DNA of 64,000 nt from Bacillota bacterium (GCA_017432345.1 JAFRJI010000046.1:1-64000); one strand, 5' to 3'; shown: positions 28,801 to 37,214, numbered from the stretch's first letter. Notes: generated from the sequence alone by a model not told the origin. Made by a program: numbers and translations.

Positions 28801-28968
28801 GTTGCAGTTGTCACTGGTGACCTGCGTTCCGCCGATCCAAAGCTGGTAGTTTGTCGCCGCCGATGCGGGATCAGCCGTTCCGCAGAAGGCCAGCGCCCCG
28901 ATCAGTATCAAGGTGCAGACTCCAACCAAATGCAAAATTCTCCGTTTCTGTCGCGATGTCAATTTCAT
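25861..28968 (-). CDS. Large secreted multidomain surface protein (beta-helix, BIG2, BspA-type LRR, MBG repeats, FN3)
   Basis: This 1035-aa exported protein has a signal peptide ending near ADPASA (residue ~38) and Ser/Gly-rich beta-helix repeats at ~40-370 (SGSGSLKATGG, GGTLTAKGG recurring). A BIG2-like Ig domain at ~395-475 includes AEGKIEIIASGSAVITA. A BspA-type leucine-rich region at ~480-640 includes SIGESAFEGCPNLSHI and SLGDRAFANCPNL. Three MBG-like modules follow at ~665-930 (YTYTGEPIYPEV, FIYDGTKKKPNL, FVYNGAVQLPTI), then a C-terminal fibronectin III module ending WSNPKKVKIK. No sortase signal is present. ATG at 28968 is chosen for AAAGG at 8 bases; an in-frame ATG at 29016 precedes it. 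An adhesin role is inferred. Confidence 0.87.
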   Translation of the reverse strand: MKLTSRQKRRILHLVGVCTLILIGALAFCGTADPASAATNYQLWIGGTQVTSDNCNSNSTWSFDNSTKTLTLKSYSYSGKGYTIKEDGDAIATAAIYAKMNLKISLEGSSSVTSTRIDDCDTAGIWVDGNLTISGSGSLKATGGANTDCESYGILVYDGNLTQESGQLTCTGGKAYNSYGIYGLEDEDISLLTLNGGTLTAKGGALSTDAEEDCTSTGIYVTETYMNGGTLNATGGDVTTGASYGIDTWVEMTGGSFNATGGKAPLESYGWESQCGTISSGSMTFAGGTSDSSYGVHSFSDDPSEVVLVIVGDATVTATGNTSGTNGMFSFTESDFDDEGDEGEDDSVYQLINGFYINTEGYTPAFMVSANVNGSDAQTFVAPDPEDTFYTDYKYVHVRPATRPTSLTCTPTTINSTTAGEQIHLNVQYIPADVELKYAVFSSSNLEAATVDAEGKIEIIASGSAVITAANGDASATCQVTADIAPIPDPIVTSGKCGSSLQWTLYESGLLTIEGSGAMYDYGEDGAPWLSYNNLITEVQIDENCTSIGANTFRNLEALDTISFSSKLKSIGESAFEGCPNLSHILFEVGFESLGDRAFANCPNLVSAYFDGDAPQFGVDVFVGCSEGFAITHAEGRTGWDEVPGEPHTHDYKGYKQTMASFDEPDQVIIYCSYCGKVMMTSPGWTVEAELEQTEYTYTGEPIYPEVTVEHNGNALTKGKDYQLYYGVNTAVGSQTGSVAVFLQGDHYTGVKFLYFDIAPMPIKQAVQGKAHLDEDTFIYDGTKKKPNLIWNNPDKALTEGVDYNVTYTGDANQGTKHMILYGKGNYTDSYIISYTIKPSDISDRALTLSEQTFVYNGAVQLPTIDVEGLTYGEDYGYKILGRDSEVLGSYSIFADPDKDFEMTKTDVGNYDIEVESKGNYSGTLKSGFTICPKGTALQTVKSGKAGSHSMTVKWKRQKEKMSTAGINGYQVQYSTDKAFTKNVKNKTIKRASATSKKIAKLKNKKYFVRVRTFMKVNGEPIYSPWSNPKKVKIK

Positions 28969-29126
28969 CAGATTAACCTTTCTGTCTGTTTTGCCAAATA
29001 TGCTGCGCTCCGTCACGCAGCGTCATCTTCATTATAAATGAAGGTGAGGCTTCCGTACAGCAGGAAAACCGTGTGGATTACAACACCATTAACAAAACCT
29101 TCTTAGAAGTTTTTGTGTAAAGTCCT

Positions 29127-29154
29127 TTGAAGAAACGCTTTAGAGTGGTAAAAT
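29127..29154 (+). promoter_or_regulatory. Promoter of the branched-chain aminotransferase gene
   Basis: TTGAAG (29127-29132) and TAAAAT (29149-29154) are 16 bases apart, the -10 preceded by TGG (extended). On the opposite strand TATAAT (29037-29032) with a poor -35 could serve the divergent adhesin gene. No T-box or other leader structure was seen. Confidence 0.65.
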
Positions 29155-29193
29155 AATCGTATATGGCGGGTAACTATACAGGAGGTATCATAA

Positions 29194-30273
29194 ATGGACT
29201 ATAACTTCACAATAACAAGAACAACGAATCCTAAGGAGAAACCGGCGCCGGGTGCCAGTCTGGGCTTCGGCAAGTATTTCTCTGACCACATGTTCATGAT
29301 GGACTATCATGAGGGGCAAGGCTGGCATGACGGACGCATCATCCCTTACCAGAATCTGTCGATGGACCCTGCGTCTACATCTCTGCACTACGGGCAGATG
29401 ATGTTCGAGGGACTCAAGGCATACCGCAATCCGCAGGGCAAGATCAATTTATTCCGTCCGGACATGAATGCAAAGCGCCTGAACAGAACCAATGACCGTA
29501 TGTGCATTCCTCCGATGGACGAAGATCTCTTTATCGAGGCGGTCAAGGCCATCGTTAAGGTAGACGAGGACTGGATCCCTACCGAACAGGGATGCTCCTT
29601 ATATATCCGCCCGTTTATTCTCTCTCCGGAGGTAAGCTTCTCCGTTCTGCCTGCAAAGCACTACTGGTTCGTCATCATCGTCGGACCGGTTGGCGCATAC
29701 TATGAGGGCAATGAGAGCAAACTCCACGGCAGCCACATCTGGGTAGAAGAAGAATACATCCGCGCAGCACTCGGAGGAACCGGCTTCGCGAAGTGCGGAG
29801 GCAACTACGGCTGCGGCATGAAGGCTGCCTATGAAGCAAAGAAGAGAGGCTGTGAAGAAGTTCTGTGGCTTGATGCCAAAGAACACAAATATGTTGAGGA
29901 AGTAGGAACCTCCAATGCGTTCTTCATGATCGGCGACACGGTCATCACCTCGTCATTGAGCGGATCTATTCTCCCTGGAGTAACGAGAGACAGCGTTTTG
30001 CAGCTCCTCAGAAAGTGGGGCGTCAAGGTTGAAGAGCGCCGCCTGGAGATTGCGGAAGTAATGGATGCCATTGAAAACGGCACGCTCCGCGAGGCATGGG
30101 CGACAGGCACAGCCTGCGTCATCTCGCCGATAGGGGTTTTGCATTATCACGGCACGCAGTTCCCGATCAACAATGAGATCGTGGGAGATGTCAGCCAGAG
30201 ACTGTATGATACCCTTTACGGCATGCAGATCGGAACCCGTGAGGACGATATGGGATGGATCGTGGAAATCTAA
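29194..30273 (+). CDS. ilvE: Branched-chain amino acid aminotransferase
   Basis: This class IV PLP-dependent transaminase interconverts leucine, isoleucine and valine with their 2-oxo acids. The 359-aa protein has the family blocks PASTSLHYGQMMFEGLKAYR, GCSLYIRPFILSPE and GGNYGCGMKAAYEAKKRGCEEVLWLDA. The Lys in GCGMKAA is the expected PLP Schiff-base residue, and VGTSNAFF is the late phosphate-binding block. The length fits the IlvE subgroup with a C-terminal TGTACVISPIG. AGGAGGT lies 7 bases upstream of the ATG. It is a single-gene unit between a promoter and a strong terminator, so use in amino-acid fermentation or synthesis cannot be told apart. Confidence 0.95.
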   Translation: MDYNFTITRTTNPKEKPAPGASLGFGKYFSDHMFMMDYHEGQGWHDGRIIPYQNLSMDPASTSLHYGQMMFEGLKAYRNPQGKINLFRPDMNAKRLNRTNDRMCIPPMDEDLFIEAVKAIVKVDEDWIPTEQGCSLYIRPFILSPEVSFSVLPAKHYWFVIIVGPVGAYYEGNESKLHGSHIWVEEEYIRAALGGTGFAKCGGNYGCGMKAAYEAKKRGCEEVLWLDAKEHKYVEEVGTSNAFFMIGDTVITSSLSGSILPGVTRDSVLQLLRKWGVKVEERRLEIAEVMDAIENGTLREAWATGTACVISPIGVLHYHGTQFPINNEIVGDVSQRLYDTLYGMQIGTREDDMGWIVEI

Positions 30274-30282
30274 AGCAATACA

Positions 30283-30336
30283 AAAGAGGCATCGGACGCC
30301 ACATGAACATTCGGTTGCCGATGCCTCTTTCTTTTG
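30283..30336 (+). terminator. Terminator after ilvE
   Basis: AAAGAGGCATCGG (30283-30295) pairs perfectly with CCGATGCCTCTTT (30318-30330) over a 22-base loop, followed by CTTTT. Confidence 0.93.
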
Positions 30337-30428
30337 CGTCGCATAATGCATCTAGTTGGGGTGTAATAATAACAAAGACATAAGGATTTAGAAGATGACC
30401 CAAAAAGAAGAAGAGGAGTAGATTGGTT

Positions 30429-32864
30429 ATGAAAAGAAAGGTATTGTATAGCATTTTGTCAATCATATTGACAATAGGTCTGCTGCCCGCGACAACCGTC
30501 AGTGCCTTTGCGCAAGGAACTGACAGTCAGATGACGGTCAGCAATTCCGCCGTGAGCTCGAACCTGGGAAAAGTGATGAACAAGCTCGAAGTGTCGAAGG
30601 ATGCATTCGACTACACAGATCCTGCGCTGGCCAAAGCAGAGGCCGACACTGATTTCCCGGAAAAGTTCGACCTGCGCGACGTGGATGGTGTTAGTTATGT
30701 CACACCGGTAAAGTTCCAGAATCCGTTCGGAACCTGCTGGGGTTTTGCAGCTATTACGGCTGCAGAGACCAGTGTTTTGGGGAATCCTGCAATCAGCGGA
30801 TCGTACACGGCAGACACGTTGGATCTGTCTGAGAAGCATCTTGCATTCTTTGCGGCAAAGGCCCTTGATGACCCGACCAGCTCGCAAAATGGCGAGGGGT
30901 CACATTCTCATGGGGCGACAGCTGCGGAGCGCATGAATTATGGAGGCTTTCCATTTATTGCGACAAGCCTGTTCTCGTCAGGTGTAGGCCCTAATTTGGA
31001 GAGCCGGGATGAGGCGCTTATTTACAAAGGCAAAAACGGCACCATTGAGAAGAGAAAACTCGATGGAAAGTGGACGGATTACTGCTATAGTGCAAAGGAT
31101 GACTGGGAGCTGGACGAAACCTGGAGATTCAAACAGTCCTTTGTTTTGGATGAGTCATACCTTCTTCCAACTCCAGCGAATACTAACAATCGATCAGATA
31201 TAGAAGAGGAAAGATACACTTACAACCCAGCCGGAACGGCAGCCATCAAGGAACAGCTGATGAACAAGCGAGGAATCGAGATCGGCTATCACTGTTCATT
31301 CGTCACAGGCGGCCAGCTGGCAGACGGCTCACCGAATTTCCTCAGCGAAAATTACGCTCACTACACTTACCTTCTGGCTGGTGCGAATCATGCTGTATGC
31401 ATAGTCGGATGGGATGATAATTACTCCAAAGAAAACTTCAACCAGGGAGTTTATCATGAGACAGAGTCACTTTCGTATGATATGGCGCCGCCGGCTGATG
31501 GAGCATGGCTGGTCAAAAACAGCTGGGGTTCCGGCGAGCAGGTTTTCCCGAATTACGGCAGAGGCGACTGGGGCTATGTCGATCCTGAAACAGGAAAACA
31601 CACCGGGTACTTCTGGTTATCCTATTATGATAAAAGCATTGAGAGTCCGGAGGCATTGAGTTTTGATAAAAGCAATGAAGGGTCCTCGTATTATCTGGAT
31701 CAGTTGGATTACATGCCTGTGAATACGGTATTTGGGGCTACTGCAGATCAGGAACTGGTCATGGCCAACGTACTTCAGGCGGAAGTTTGTGAGAAACTGG
31801 AGCAGATTTCCTGCCAGACTTCCGTGCCGGGAACATCCGTCCACTACGAAGTCTATATTCTGCCGGACGATTTTACGGCTCCGGATAATGGCAAGCTCGT
31901 GGCAAGCGGAGATACGGCAGCCTATAAATTCGGAGGATATCATAAGATCGATCTCGCGGAAGGCGTGGTTCTGCAGAAGGGACAGAAATATGCAATTCTT
32001 GAGACCCTGACGACACCGGATCAGAAATATTCGGTTGATATTCCAATCGGCTACGCAGAAGAACCTGCGGCTGAGGTAACGGATATGTACTGGATGGTTG
32101 GGATCATTAATCAGAACGAAAGCTTCCTGCGCATGAACGGCAAGTGGTATGACTGCTCCGGCATAAAGAAAGAACTCATTGATAAGGTCGTTTTAGATGA
32201 ACCTGATAGTGATTTCACGGTTGACAATTACCCAATCAAGGGATATTGCTCAGCAATGCCTGATCTTGAAGTGATATTATATGCGGATGGTTATGAGTGC
32301 AACAGTATCCAGAATATCGTTGGCTTACCGAACAAATATCATGATGGTTCTGTTGAAGCGGATCTGTCCATAGGATTCGAAGGGCAAGAAGGAGTTCTTC
32401 CGGCGGAGGACGCGAAGATTACATGGGAACTGGAAGAGGCTGTAGATGGAATGACTCTGGAGCCAACAGAGGATCCGTCTGTTGCACATTTTAAGGCGAC
32501 CAAGTGTGCAGACACGAATATACTGGTGACAGTGGAGGGTGTTGGAACGAAGGTCATCCCGGTACAGTTGGCACCGGAGATCGCATGGATCAATTCAATA
32601 AAGAGCGGGAAGAAGCAGCTGACAATCAAGGTCAAAGACGTGAAACAACTCAATATCACGGGATATCAGGTCAAGTACCGTGTCAAGGGGGCAAAGAAAT
32701 GGAAGATAAAGACCATTAATTCTGTCAAGCCATCTCTAGTCCTTAAGGGAATGAAGAAAGGAAAGAAGTATCAGGTCAGGGTACGCAGCTATTACAAATC
32801 TGCAAAAGGCAATACGCTGTATGGAGGCTGGAGCATGATCAAGACCAGCAAGAAGATAAAATAA
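30429..32864 (+). CDS. Secreted C1-family (papain-like) cysteine peptidase with lectin-like and FN3 domains
   Basis: This 811-aa exported peptidase has a signal peptide ending near SAFAQ (residue ~29). The papain fold spans about residues 80-390. The catalytic Cys is C103 in NPFGTCWGFAA, His H321 in NHAVCIVGWDD and Asn N364 in LVKNSWGSG. Residues ~400-560 match the lectin-like module usually found after this peptidase in Firmicutes (SSYYLDQLDYMPVN). An Ig-like stretch and a C-terminal fibronectin III module (ITGYQVKYRVKGAKKWK... SMIKTSKKIK) complete it. ATG at 30429 with AGGAG at 10 bases is preferred; TTG at 30423 is the alternative. A small gene overlaps its stop codon. A cystatin-like lipoprotein is encoded at 51.9 kb. 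Confidence 0.92.
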   Translation: MKRKVLYSILSIILTIGLLPATTVSAFAQGTDSQMTVSNSAVSSNLGKVMNKLEVSKDAFDYTDPALAKAEADTDFPEKFDLRDVDGVSYVTPVKFQNPFGTCWGFAAITAAETSVLGNPAISGSYTADTLDLSEKHLAFFAAKALDDPTSSQNGEGSHSHGATAAERMNYGGFPFIATSLFSSGVGPNLESRDEALIYKGKNGTIEKRKLDGKWTDYCYSAKDDWELDETWRFKQSFVLDESYLLPTPANTNNRSDIEEERYTYNPAGTAAIKEQLMNKRGIEIGYHCSFVTGGQLADGSPNFLSENYAHYTYLLAGANHAVCIVGWDDNYSKENFNQGVYHETESLSYDMAPPADGAWLVKNSWGSGEQVFPNYGRGDWGYVDPETGKHTGYFWLSYYDKSIESPEALSFDKSNEGSSYYLDQLDYMPVNTVFGATADQELVMANVLQAEVCEKLEQISCQTSVPGTSVHYEVYILPDDFTAPDNGKLVASGDTAAYKFGGYHKIDLAEGVVLQKGQKYAILETLTTPDQKYSVDIPIGYAEEPAAEVTDMYWMVGIINQNESFLRMNGKWYDCSGIKKELIDKVVLDEPDSDFTVDNYPIKGYCSAMPDLEVILYADGYECNSIQNIVGLPNKYHDGSVEADLSIGFEGQEGVLPAEDAKITWELEEAVDGMTLEPTEDPSVAHFKATKCADTNILVTVEGVGTKVIPVQLAPEIAWINSIKSGKKQLTIKVKDVKQLNITGYQVKYRVKGAKKWKIKTINSVKPSLVLKGMKKGKKYQVRVRSYYKSAKGNTLYGGWSMIKTSKKIK

Positions 32865-33247
32865 TGAGTAAGCTGCAATTCAAGTATGTAAGGATACAGG
32901 GCAAGGAACTGGCGAAGAACACGATGTACGCCAAAGGCATATTCAGCATGTGCTGGCAGCTGATTCAGGATGATGTCATGATCGAAGAAGATGCGGATCT
33001 TTATCGTGAAATCGATGATTGGTTCGCCGAGAACCTTCCATGGCCCCCGCAATGCATGAATCAGGAGCCCGTGGTCTGCTGGTTCAAAACGGAAAACGCC
33101 GAAGCGATGATGAAAATGATCCGTCCGGCCCTTTGGCTTCTGGAACGCTACAACCATCCGTACTTCCTTGTCTATACGAATTCTCCGGGGGAGATCGTAT
33201 ATGAGGATCACTATCAGATCGCTGCGAAAGTGGACGGATTGCTCTAG
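32864..33247 (+). CDS. Uncharacterised 127-aa protein
   Basis: I do not recognise a family. The protein is small, soluble, rich in Trp and Met (DDWFAENLPWPPQCMNQEP, MIRPALWLLERYNHPYFLVYTN), without signal peptide or membrane helix, so it should stay in the cytoplasm. Its ATG overlaps the stop codon of the C1 peptidase gene (TAATG), implying translational coupling. A strong terminator closes this two-gene unit about 65 bases downstream. Confidence 0.7.
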   Translation: MSKLQFKYVRIQGKELAKNTMYAKGIFSMCWQLIQDDVMIEEDADLYREIDDWFAENLPWPPQCMNQEPVVCWFKTENAEAMMKMIRPALWLLERYNHPYFLVYTNSPGEIVYEDHYQIAAKVDGLL

Positions 33248-33310
33248 ATCGATGAATTGCAAAAATCCTGGTCACCGGATAACAGATAGGTCAACAATCT
33301 AAATAGAAAT

Positions 33311-33348
33311 GCAAAAGAGACAATGATACTCGCATTGTCTCTTTTTGC
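33311..33348. terminator. Strong bidirectional terminator
   Basis: GCAAAAGAGACAATG (33311-33325) pairs with CATTGTCTCTTTTTGC (33333-33348) across a 7-base loop, with one extra T. A runs and T runs flank the G+C part on both strands. Confidence 0.95.
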
Positions 33349-33403
33349 GAACAGCATTAATTTTTAAGTGAAACGTTTTATGAACGGTTATTTCGAAAGA
33401 GTA

Positions 33404-33556
33404 GTTAGTTAAGGCTAACCATTGGGGCTATTAGAGCGGGTGCCGATGGCAGGCACCCGCTGGGACACCCCGCTAATCAAGTTGGAGTAATTAACATCAT
33501 TCATGGACACGCGGATGATGTATGATAATGAGTGTGACAGTTAGCTATTGCTAACT
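33404..33556. repeat. Hairpin cluster bounded by GTTAG/CTAAC palindromes (possible non-autonomous element or structured RNA)
   Basis: Four hairpins follow each other. GTTAG/CTAAC is at 33404-33419. ATTAG/CTAAT encloses a perfect 9-bp stem GCGGGTGCC/GGCACCCGC at 33430-33477. ACATCAT/ATGATGT is at 33494-33521. AGTTAGC/GCTAACT with a TATT loop is at 33539-33556. The two outer hairpins share the GTTAG...CTAAC stem, like the end palindromes of IS200/IS605-derived palindrome-associated elements. The central 5' strand could pair instead with CACCCCGCT at 33466-33474, a mutually exclusive alternative. No open reading frame is inside. Identity is unresolved. Confidence 0.5.
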
Positions 33557-33645
33557 TCATATTCAATATACCGTACTCGATCATATCTGTCAATATCTTT
33601 TTTGTAGAATTGTTTATTGTGTCACCGTCTCTTTCCTATAGCATC

Positions 33646-33674
33646 TTGAATCATATGGAGTATTTAGATACAAT
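33646..33674 (+). promoter_or_regulatory. Promoter of the small Ig-like secreted protein gene
   Basis: TTGAAT at 33646-33651 and TACAAT at 33669-33674 are 17 bases apart; the leader would be about 58 bases. Confidence 0.75.
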
Positions 33675-33738
33675 AAATTAACAAGATATACAAGAAATAT
33701 GACTTTGAAAGCGATTATTAGAAACCGGGGGATCTGAA

Positions 33739-34440
33739 ATGAAGAAGAAAGTAATACCAATCCTAATGGCCATATTGATGGCGTTTGCCATAATGCCGTT
33801 CAGCGCAGGGACAGCCTATGCGGCAATGTATGAAGGGCACTTTGATGACTATATCGATGGCCTTCAGTACGGAAAGATCGTAATGAGAAGCACTCTCACA
33901 ATCGATGTAGGGGCTGCTATAGAAGCAGACCCTCAGATGAAGGCATCCTTTTCGAAAGGGGGTGACGTAGTCGTAAGGTTATATCATCCGGAACACCCGG
34001 TGTATTTCGACTATGACAATGTGACCCAAATAGCCACGTTGACAATGCCGTACAATTTTTCCGCGTATGCTGGGAACATGGTATATATTTATATTCATAT
34101 CGGATCGGATATATTCTATAGGAATTATGACGCTGTTGCAGAAAACCTGATGTCTGTGGTCGGCAAGACCGCCACCGTCAAATACAAAAAACTCAAGAAA
34201 AAGAACCAGTATCTCGACGTAAAGAAAGTGCTCGCCATCGGTAATGCGGCAGGTGACGTAAGTTTCGCGAAGGCCAAAGGCAATAAGAAGATCACCATCG
34301 ATGCCACCACGGGGGAAGTCACGGTGAAGAAAAAGCTCAAGAAAGGGAAATACACGATTACTGTCAATGTTACAGACGCCGGTGATCAATACTATAGTGC
34401 CATGACTCTAAAGAAAAGGTTCAACATCAAAGTAAAATAA
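33739..34440 (+). CDS. Small secreted protein with lysine-rich Ig-like C-terminus
   Basis: This 233-aa exported protein has a signal peptide with cleavage near SAGTAYA (residue ~31). The N-terminal ~110 residues (YEGHFDDYIDGLQYGKIVMRS...) are unfamiliar. The C-terminal ~90 residues repeat the module at the end of the 769-aa beta-helix protein: TATVKYKKLKKK..., ITIDATTGEVTVKKKLKKGKY, ending NIKVK. The shared module suggests a common surface-attachment or folding role (inference). GGGGG at about 8 bases is a modest ribosome binding site. It has its own promoter and lies 53 bases before the first M28 peptidase gene. Confidence 0.75.
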   Translation: MKKKVIPILMAILMAFAIMPFSAGTAYAAMYEGHFDDYIDGLQYGKIVMRSTLTIDVGAAIEADPQMKASFSKGGDVVVRLYHPEHPVYFDYDNVTQIATLTMPYNFSAYAGNMVYIYIHIGSDIFYRNYDAVAENLMSVVGKTATVKYKKLKKKNQYLDVKKVLAIGNAAGDVSFAKAKGNKKITIDATTGEVTVKKKLKKGKYTITVNVTDAGDQYYSAMTLKKRFNIKVK

Positions 34441-34493
34441 TACAGATAATAATGGGAGTTGTAATATAGAAGTTTTATTGAAAGGAGAAGAAG

Positions 34494-37154
34494 ATGAGTA
34501 TCAGACAATCATTGTCGGGGAAACTCACTGCGGTCGTTCTGTCATTCATCGTTGCAGTAAGCATGTCAGCGACACTGTTGCCGACGGTAGCATATGCAGA
34601 CGATGACCAGACAAAGATCGAGAAGGATGTGCAGGGGTTCATCGACAACGCGAATGAGGCGTATGCGAAGGAAATCACCAAGACTCTGGCTACGCAGTAT
34701 CCGGCAGTCGACGTTGCGCCTAATGACATGAAGTATCATCCGGAGGGCGGCTATGCTTACGGATTCAGAAATGCAGGTTCTGAAGCGGAACATCAGGCAG
34801 CGAATTTCCTTGTGCATGAATTCGAAAAACTCGGCTTGGATGTTCATAAGGACGCTGTCAATGTAGACAAATGGCAGTACAACGGCGCGACTTTCGAAAT
34901 GGATGGCATGACGATGGAAGACCCGATTTGCTCCTATGCATCATCCGGAACGGATGCAGCCGGCATTACCGGTGAAATCGTGTATCTGGGCGATCTGGAA
35001 TCGACTTCCGGAGCCGGAACCGGCTACGAGTGGGCCTATGAAATGTACTATGATGAGCATGGCCTGGTCGGTGATGACAGAAACATGAACGGCAAGATCG
35101 TTGTTGCTGACATCCATCAGTATGCGGACAACTGGATCACGCCATACTATGAGGAAGCATACCACCAAGGCGCTGCAGCGCTGATCACCTATTCCTATCA
35201 GTACTGCAATCCAGACGGTACCCAGACAGGAACGAAGTGGGATCACGCGGTGCAGATTCAGGACCTTTGCGCTGAAAACTATAAAGTTCCAACCGTAGCA
35301 ATCAGCCGCTGCGACGGACTGAAGATCAAAGAACAGATCAAAGAAGCCTATGCGAAGAACGAGATTCCTACCGCAACACTGAAAGTTGATAATATCGTTG
35401 AGCCGGGCGGCACTTCCTACAATGTCGTCGCGACTTTGAAGGGCACCGCTGATACAGGACAGAGAGTCGTCATTTCCGGTCACTATGATAAGTACTGGTA
35501 TGGATTCAACGATGACTGCGCAGCCATCGGAAATGTCTTTGGCGTTGCAAAGGCAATGGTAGATTCGAACTACAAGCCGCTGAATGATATCGTATTCATC
35601 GCGCATGGCGCAGAAGAATGGGGCCAGATGGGCACCGAGACAGACTGGGCGACCGGTTCCTGGGGTGAGCTCCATGACGTACATACGGATTGGCAAAGAA
35701 CGACTCTGGCCATGATCAATTTCGAGCTTCCGGCTATGACACCGGATACGCTGATTGGCGGAGAAGGCCTTCCAGCAGATACGATTGGCAGCATCTTTGG
35801 CTGTACCGAGCAGGTATCCCCGGTTTTGGACAGCTTTGCGGACGGCAAATTGCTGGAGCAGGTCAACGCTTCCACCGGCAAGAAGGTAGTAGAAGTAGCC
35901 GACCGGTATTATCACGCGCAGCCGATGAGCGACGCGTATGGATGGCAGTTCCTAGGCGTTCCGTGCTATGAACTCAGAGGGTATTATGGTCCAGGAGATG
36001 ATTTCTCGATTTATCACACGCCATTTGACGATGAAGATCACTATGCACCGGAAGCGATGGATTGGTGCATCAAGGCTACGGCAGCCTTGGCGGCACAGAT
36101 CGATCAGAGCCCGGCGGTTGAATTCTCAACAGAGAAGATCAGCGAAAAACTGCTGGCAAGCATCAGTGACGATCTGAGCGTTTACAAGAAGGCAGGCGTA
36201 GATATCAGCACCTTCAAGGAAGCGATCGCTGATCTGCAGATCGCGGGCGATGCGTATCTCACCACCGCGAAGGGAATCAATACGGATTACACGCGGGCTG
36301 TAAACGATCCGGAAACGACGCCGGAAACATTGGCTGCAATCATCGACAGTGGTGTTGATCTGAACGGCATCGGCATGGATGCATTCCGCATCTGCCAGGA
36401 TGACATTCTCGTGATCCTCGGAGACACCGACGCAGTAACGAGAAACGACGCAATCCAGCAGAACTACGGTTTGATTGAAGGAGCGCTCAGTTTCCTGAAG
36501 AGCAAGAATCCGGAAGAACAGGCAGGCGCGCTTGATCTCCTCTGGCAGATCAACGGCGGAATCGAATACTTAGCCTACTGCTTCAGCGAATGGAATGTAG
36601 GCGATGCGATCAAAACCTTGACCTGCGAAAAGATTCCGGATGGCAGCAACCGCGCATGCGGTCACAAGGTCGGTTATGTAGAGACATATCCAGCAACTTA
36701 CGCAATCTATCATACGTTCGCAGACGGAGTTCCTCTTGCAAGCGAGGGCTTCAAGGACGAGATCGCGATCTACAACAACGCATCCAAGAAGCTGCTTCGT
36801 GAGCTGAGCGGCGCCATGTCTCAGGAACTCTTCGCGATCGAGGATATGACGGGACTCTATGGCTGCGTTTGCGCTATCCCGGCGAAGGTGACCGGTGTTA
36901 AGGCAAAAGCCAAGAAGGGCAAGAAAGTCAAGGTAACCTGGAACGCAGCAGAAAACGGAGCGATTTATCAGGTCGCATATAAGCTGAAGAACGCAAAGAA
37001 GTGGTCCTTCAAGTCAACCTACACTGACAAGAAGACGCTGACGCTCAAGAAGCTTAAGAAGGGCAAGGTCTATCAGATCAAGGTCCGCGCTTGTTCCGCG
37101 GATAACGCATACGGCCCATGGTCCAACACTGTCAAAGTGAAAGTCAAGAAATAA
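34494..37154 (+). CDS. Secreted M28-family zinc aminopeptidase with PA and C-terminal FN3 domains
   Basis: This 886-aa exported metallopeptidase has a signal peptide ending near VAYA (residue ~33). A protease-associated-type insert at ~150-270 (GKIVVADIHQ, AAALITYSYQY) precedes the M28 catalytic core at ~300-530. Metal ligands visible are His330 in ISGHYDKYW, Asp340/341 in GFNDDCAA and Glu374/375 in AHGAEEWG, plus a late His in YHTPFDDEDHY. A helical region follows (~540-780), then a C-terminal fibronectin III module with lysine runs (AKAKKGKKVKVTWN... WSNTVKVKVKK). AAGGAGAAG sets the start. Two paralogues are in the window (38.3 and 61.7 kb). It probably feeds peptide or amino-acid uptake (inference). 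Confidence 0.92.
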   Translation: MSIRQSLSGKLTAVVLSFIVAVSMSATLLPTVAYADDDQTKIEKDVQGFIDNANEAYAKEITKTLATQYPAVDVAPNDMKYHPEGGYAYGFRNAGSEAEHQAANFLVHEFEKLGLDVHKDAVNVDKWQYNGATFEMDGMTMEDPICSYASSGTDAAGITGEIVYLGDLESTSGAGTGYEWAYEMYYDEHGLVGDDRNMNGKIVVADIHQYADNWITPYYEEAYHQGAAALITYSYQYCNPDGTQTGTKWDHAVQIQDLCAENYKVPTVAISRCDGLKIKEQIKEAYAKNEIPTATLKVDNIVEPGGTSYNVVATLKGTADTGQRVVISGHYDKYWYGFNDDCAAIGNVFGVAKAMVDSNYKPLNDIVFIAHGAEEWGQMGTETDWATGSWGELHDVHTDWQRTTLAMINFELPAMTPDTLIGGEGLPADTIGSIFGCTEQVSPVLDSFADGKLLEQVNASTGKKVVEVADRYYHAQPMSDAYGWQFLGVPCYELRGYYGPGDDFSIYHTPFDDEDHYAPEAMDWCIKATAALAAQIDQSPAVEFSTEKISEKLLASISDDLSVYKKAGVDISTFKEAIADLQIAGDAYLTTAKGINTDYTRAVNDPETTPETLAAIIDSGVDLNGIGMDAFRICQDDILVILGDTDAVTRNDAIQQNYGLIEGALSFLKSKNPEEQAGALDLLWQINGGIEYLAYCFSEWNVGDAIKTLTCEKIPDGSNRACGHKVGYVETYPATYAIYHTFADGVPLASEGFKDEIAIYNNASKKLLRELSGAMSQELFAIEDMTGLYGCVCAIPAKVTGVKAKAKKGKKVKVTWNAAENGAIYQVAYKLKNAKKWSFKSTYTDKKTLTLKKLKKGKVYQIKVRACSADNAYGPWSNTVKVKVKK

Positions 37155-37182
37155 CCGGACCGGAAGTTGCGAATAGCGATTC

Positions 37183-37214
37183 AAAACCGGCGGACCAAAT
37201 TCCGCCGGTTTTTT
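37183..37214 (+). terminator. Terminator after the first M28 peptidase gene (recurrent type)
   Basis: AAAACCGGCGGA (37183-37194) pairs with TCCGCCGGTTTT (37201-37212). Nearly the same hairpin recurs at 40.9, 42.0 and 44.05 kb. Confidence 0.95.

Larger units (their letters stand above)
33248..33738. other. 491-bp intergenic region with terminator, hairpin cluster and promoter
   Basis: No credible gene lies here. From left to right it holds the bidirectional terminator at 33311-33348 and a cluster of four hairpins between 33404 and 33556. A promoter follows at 33646-33674 (TTGAAT, 17 bases, TACAAT) for the next secreted-protein gene. The remainder is A+T-rich with no further structure seen. 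Confidence 0.7.
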
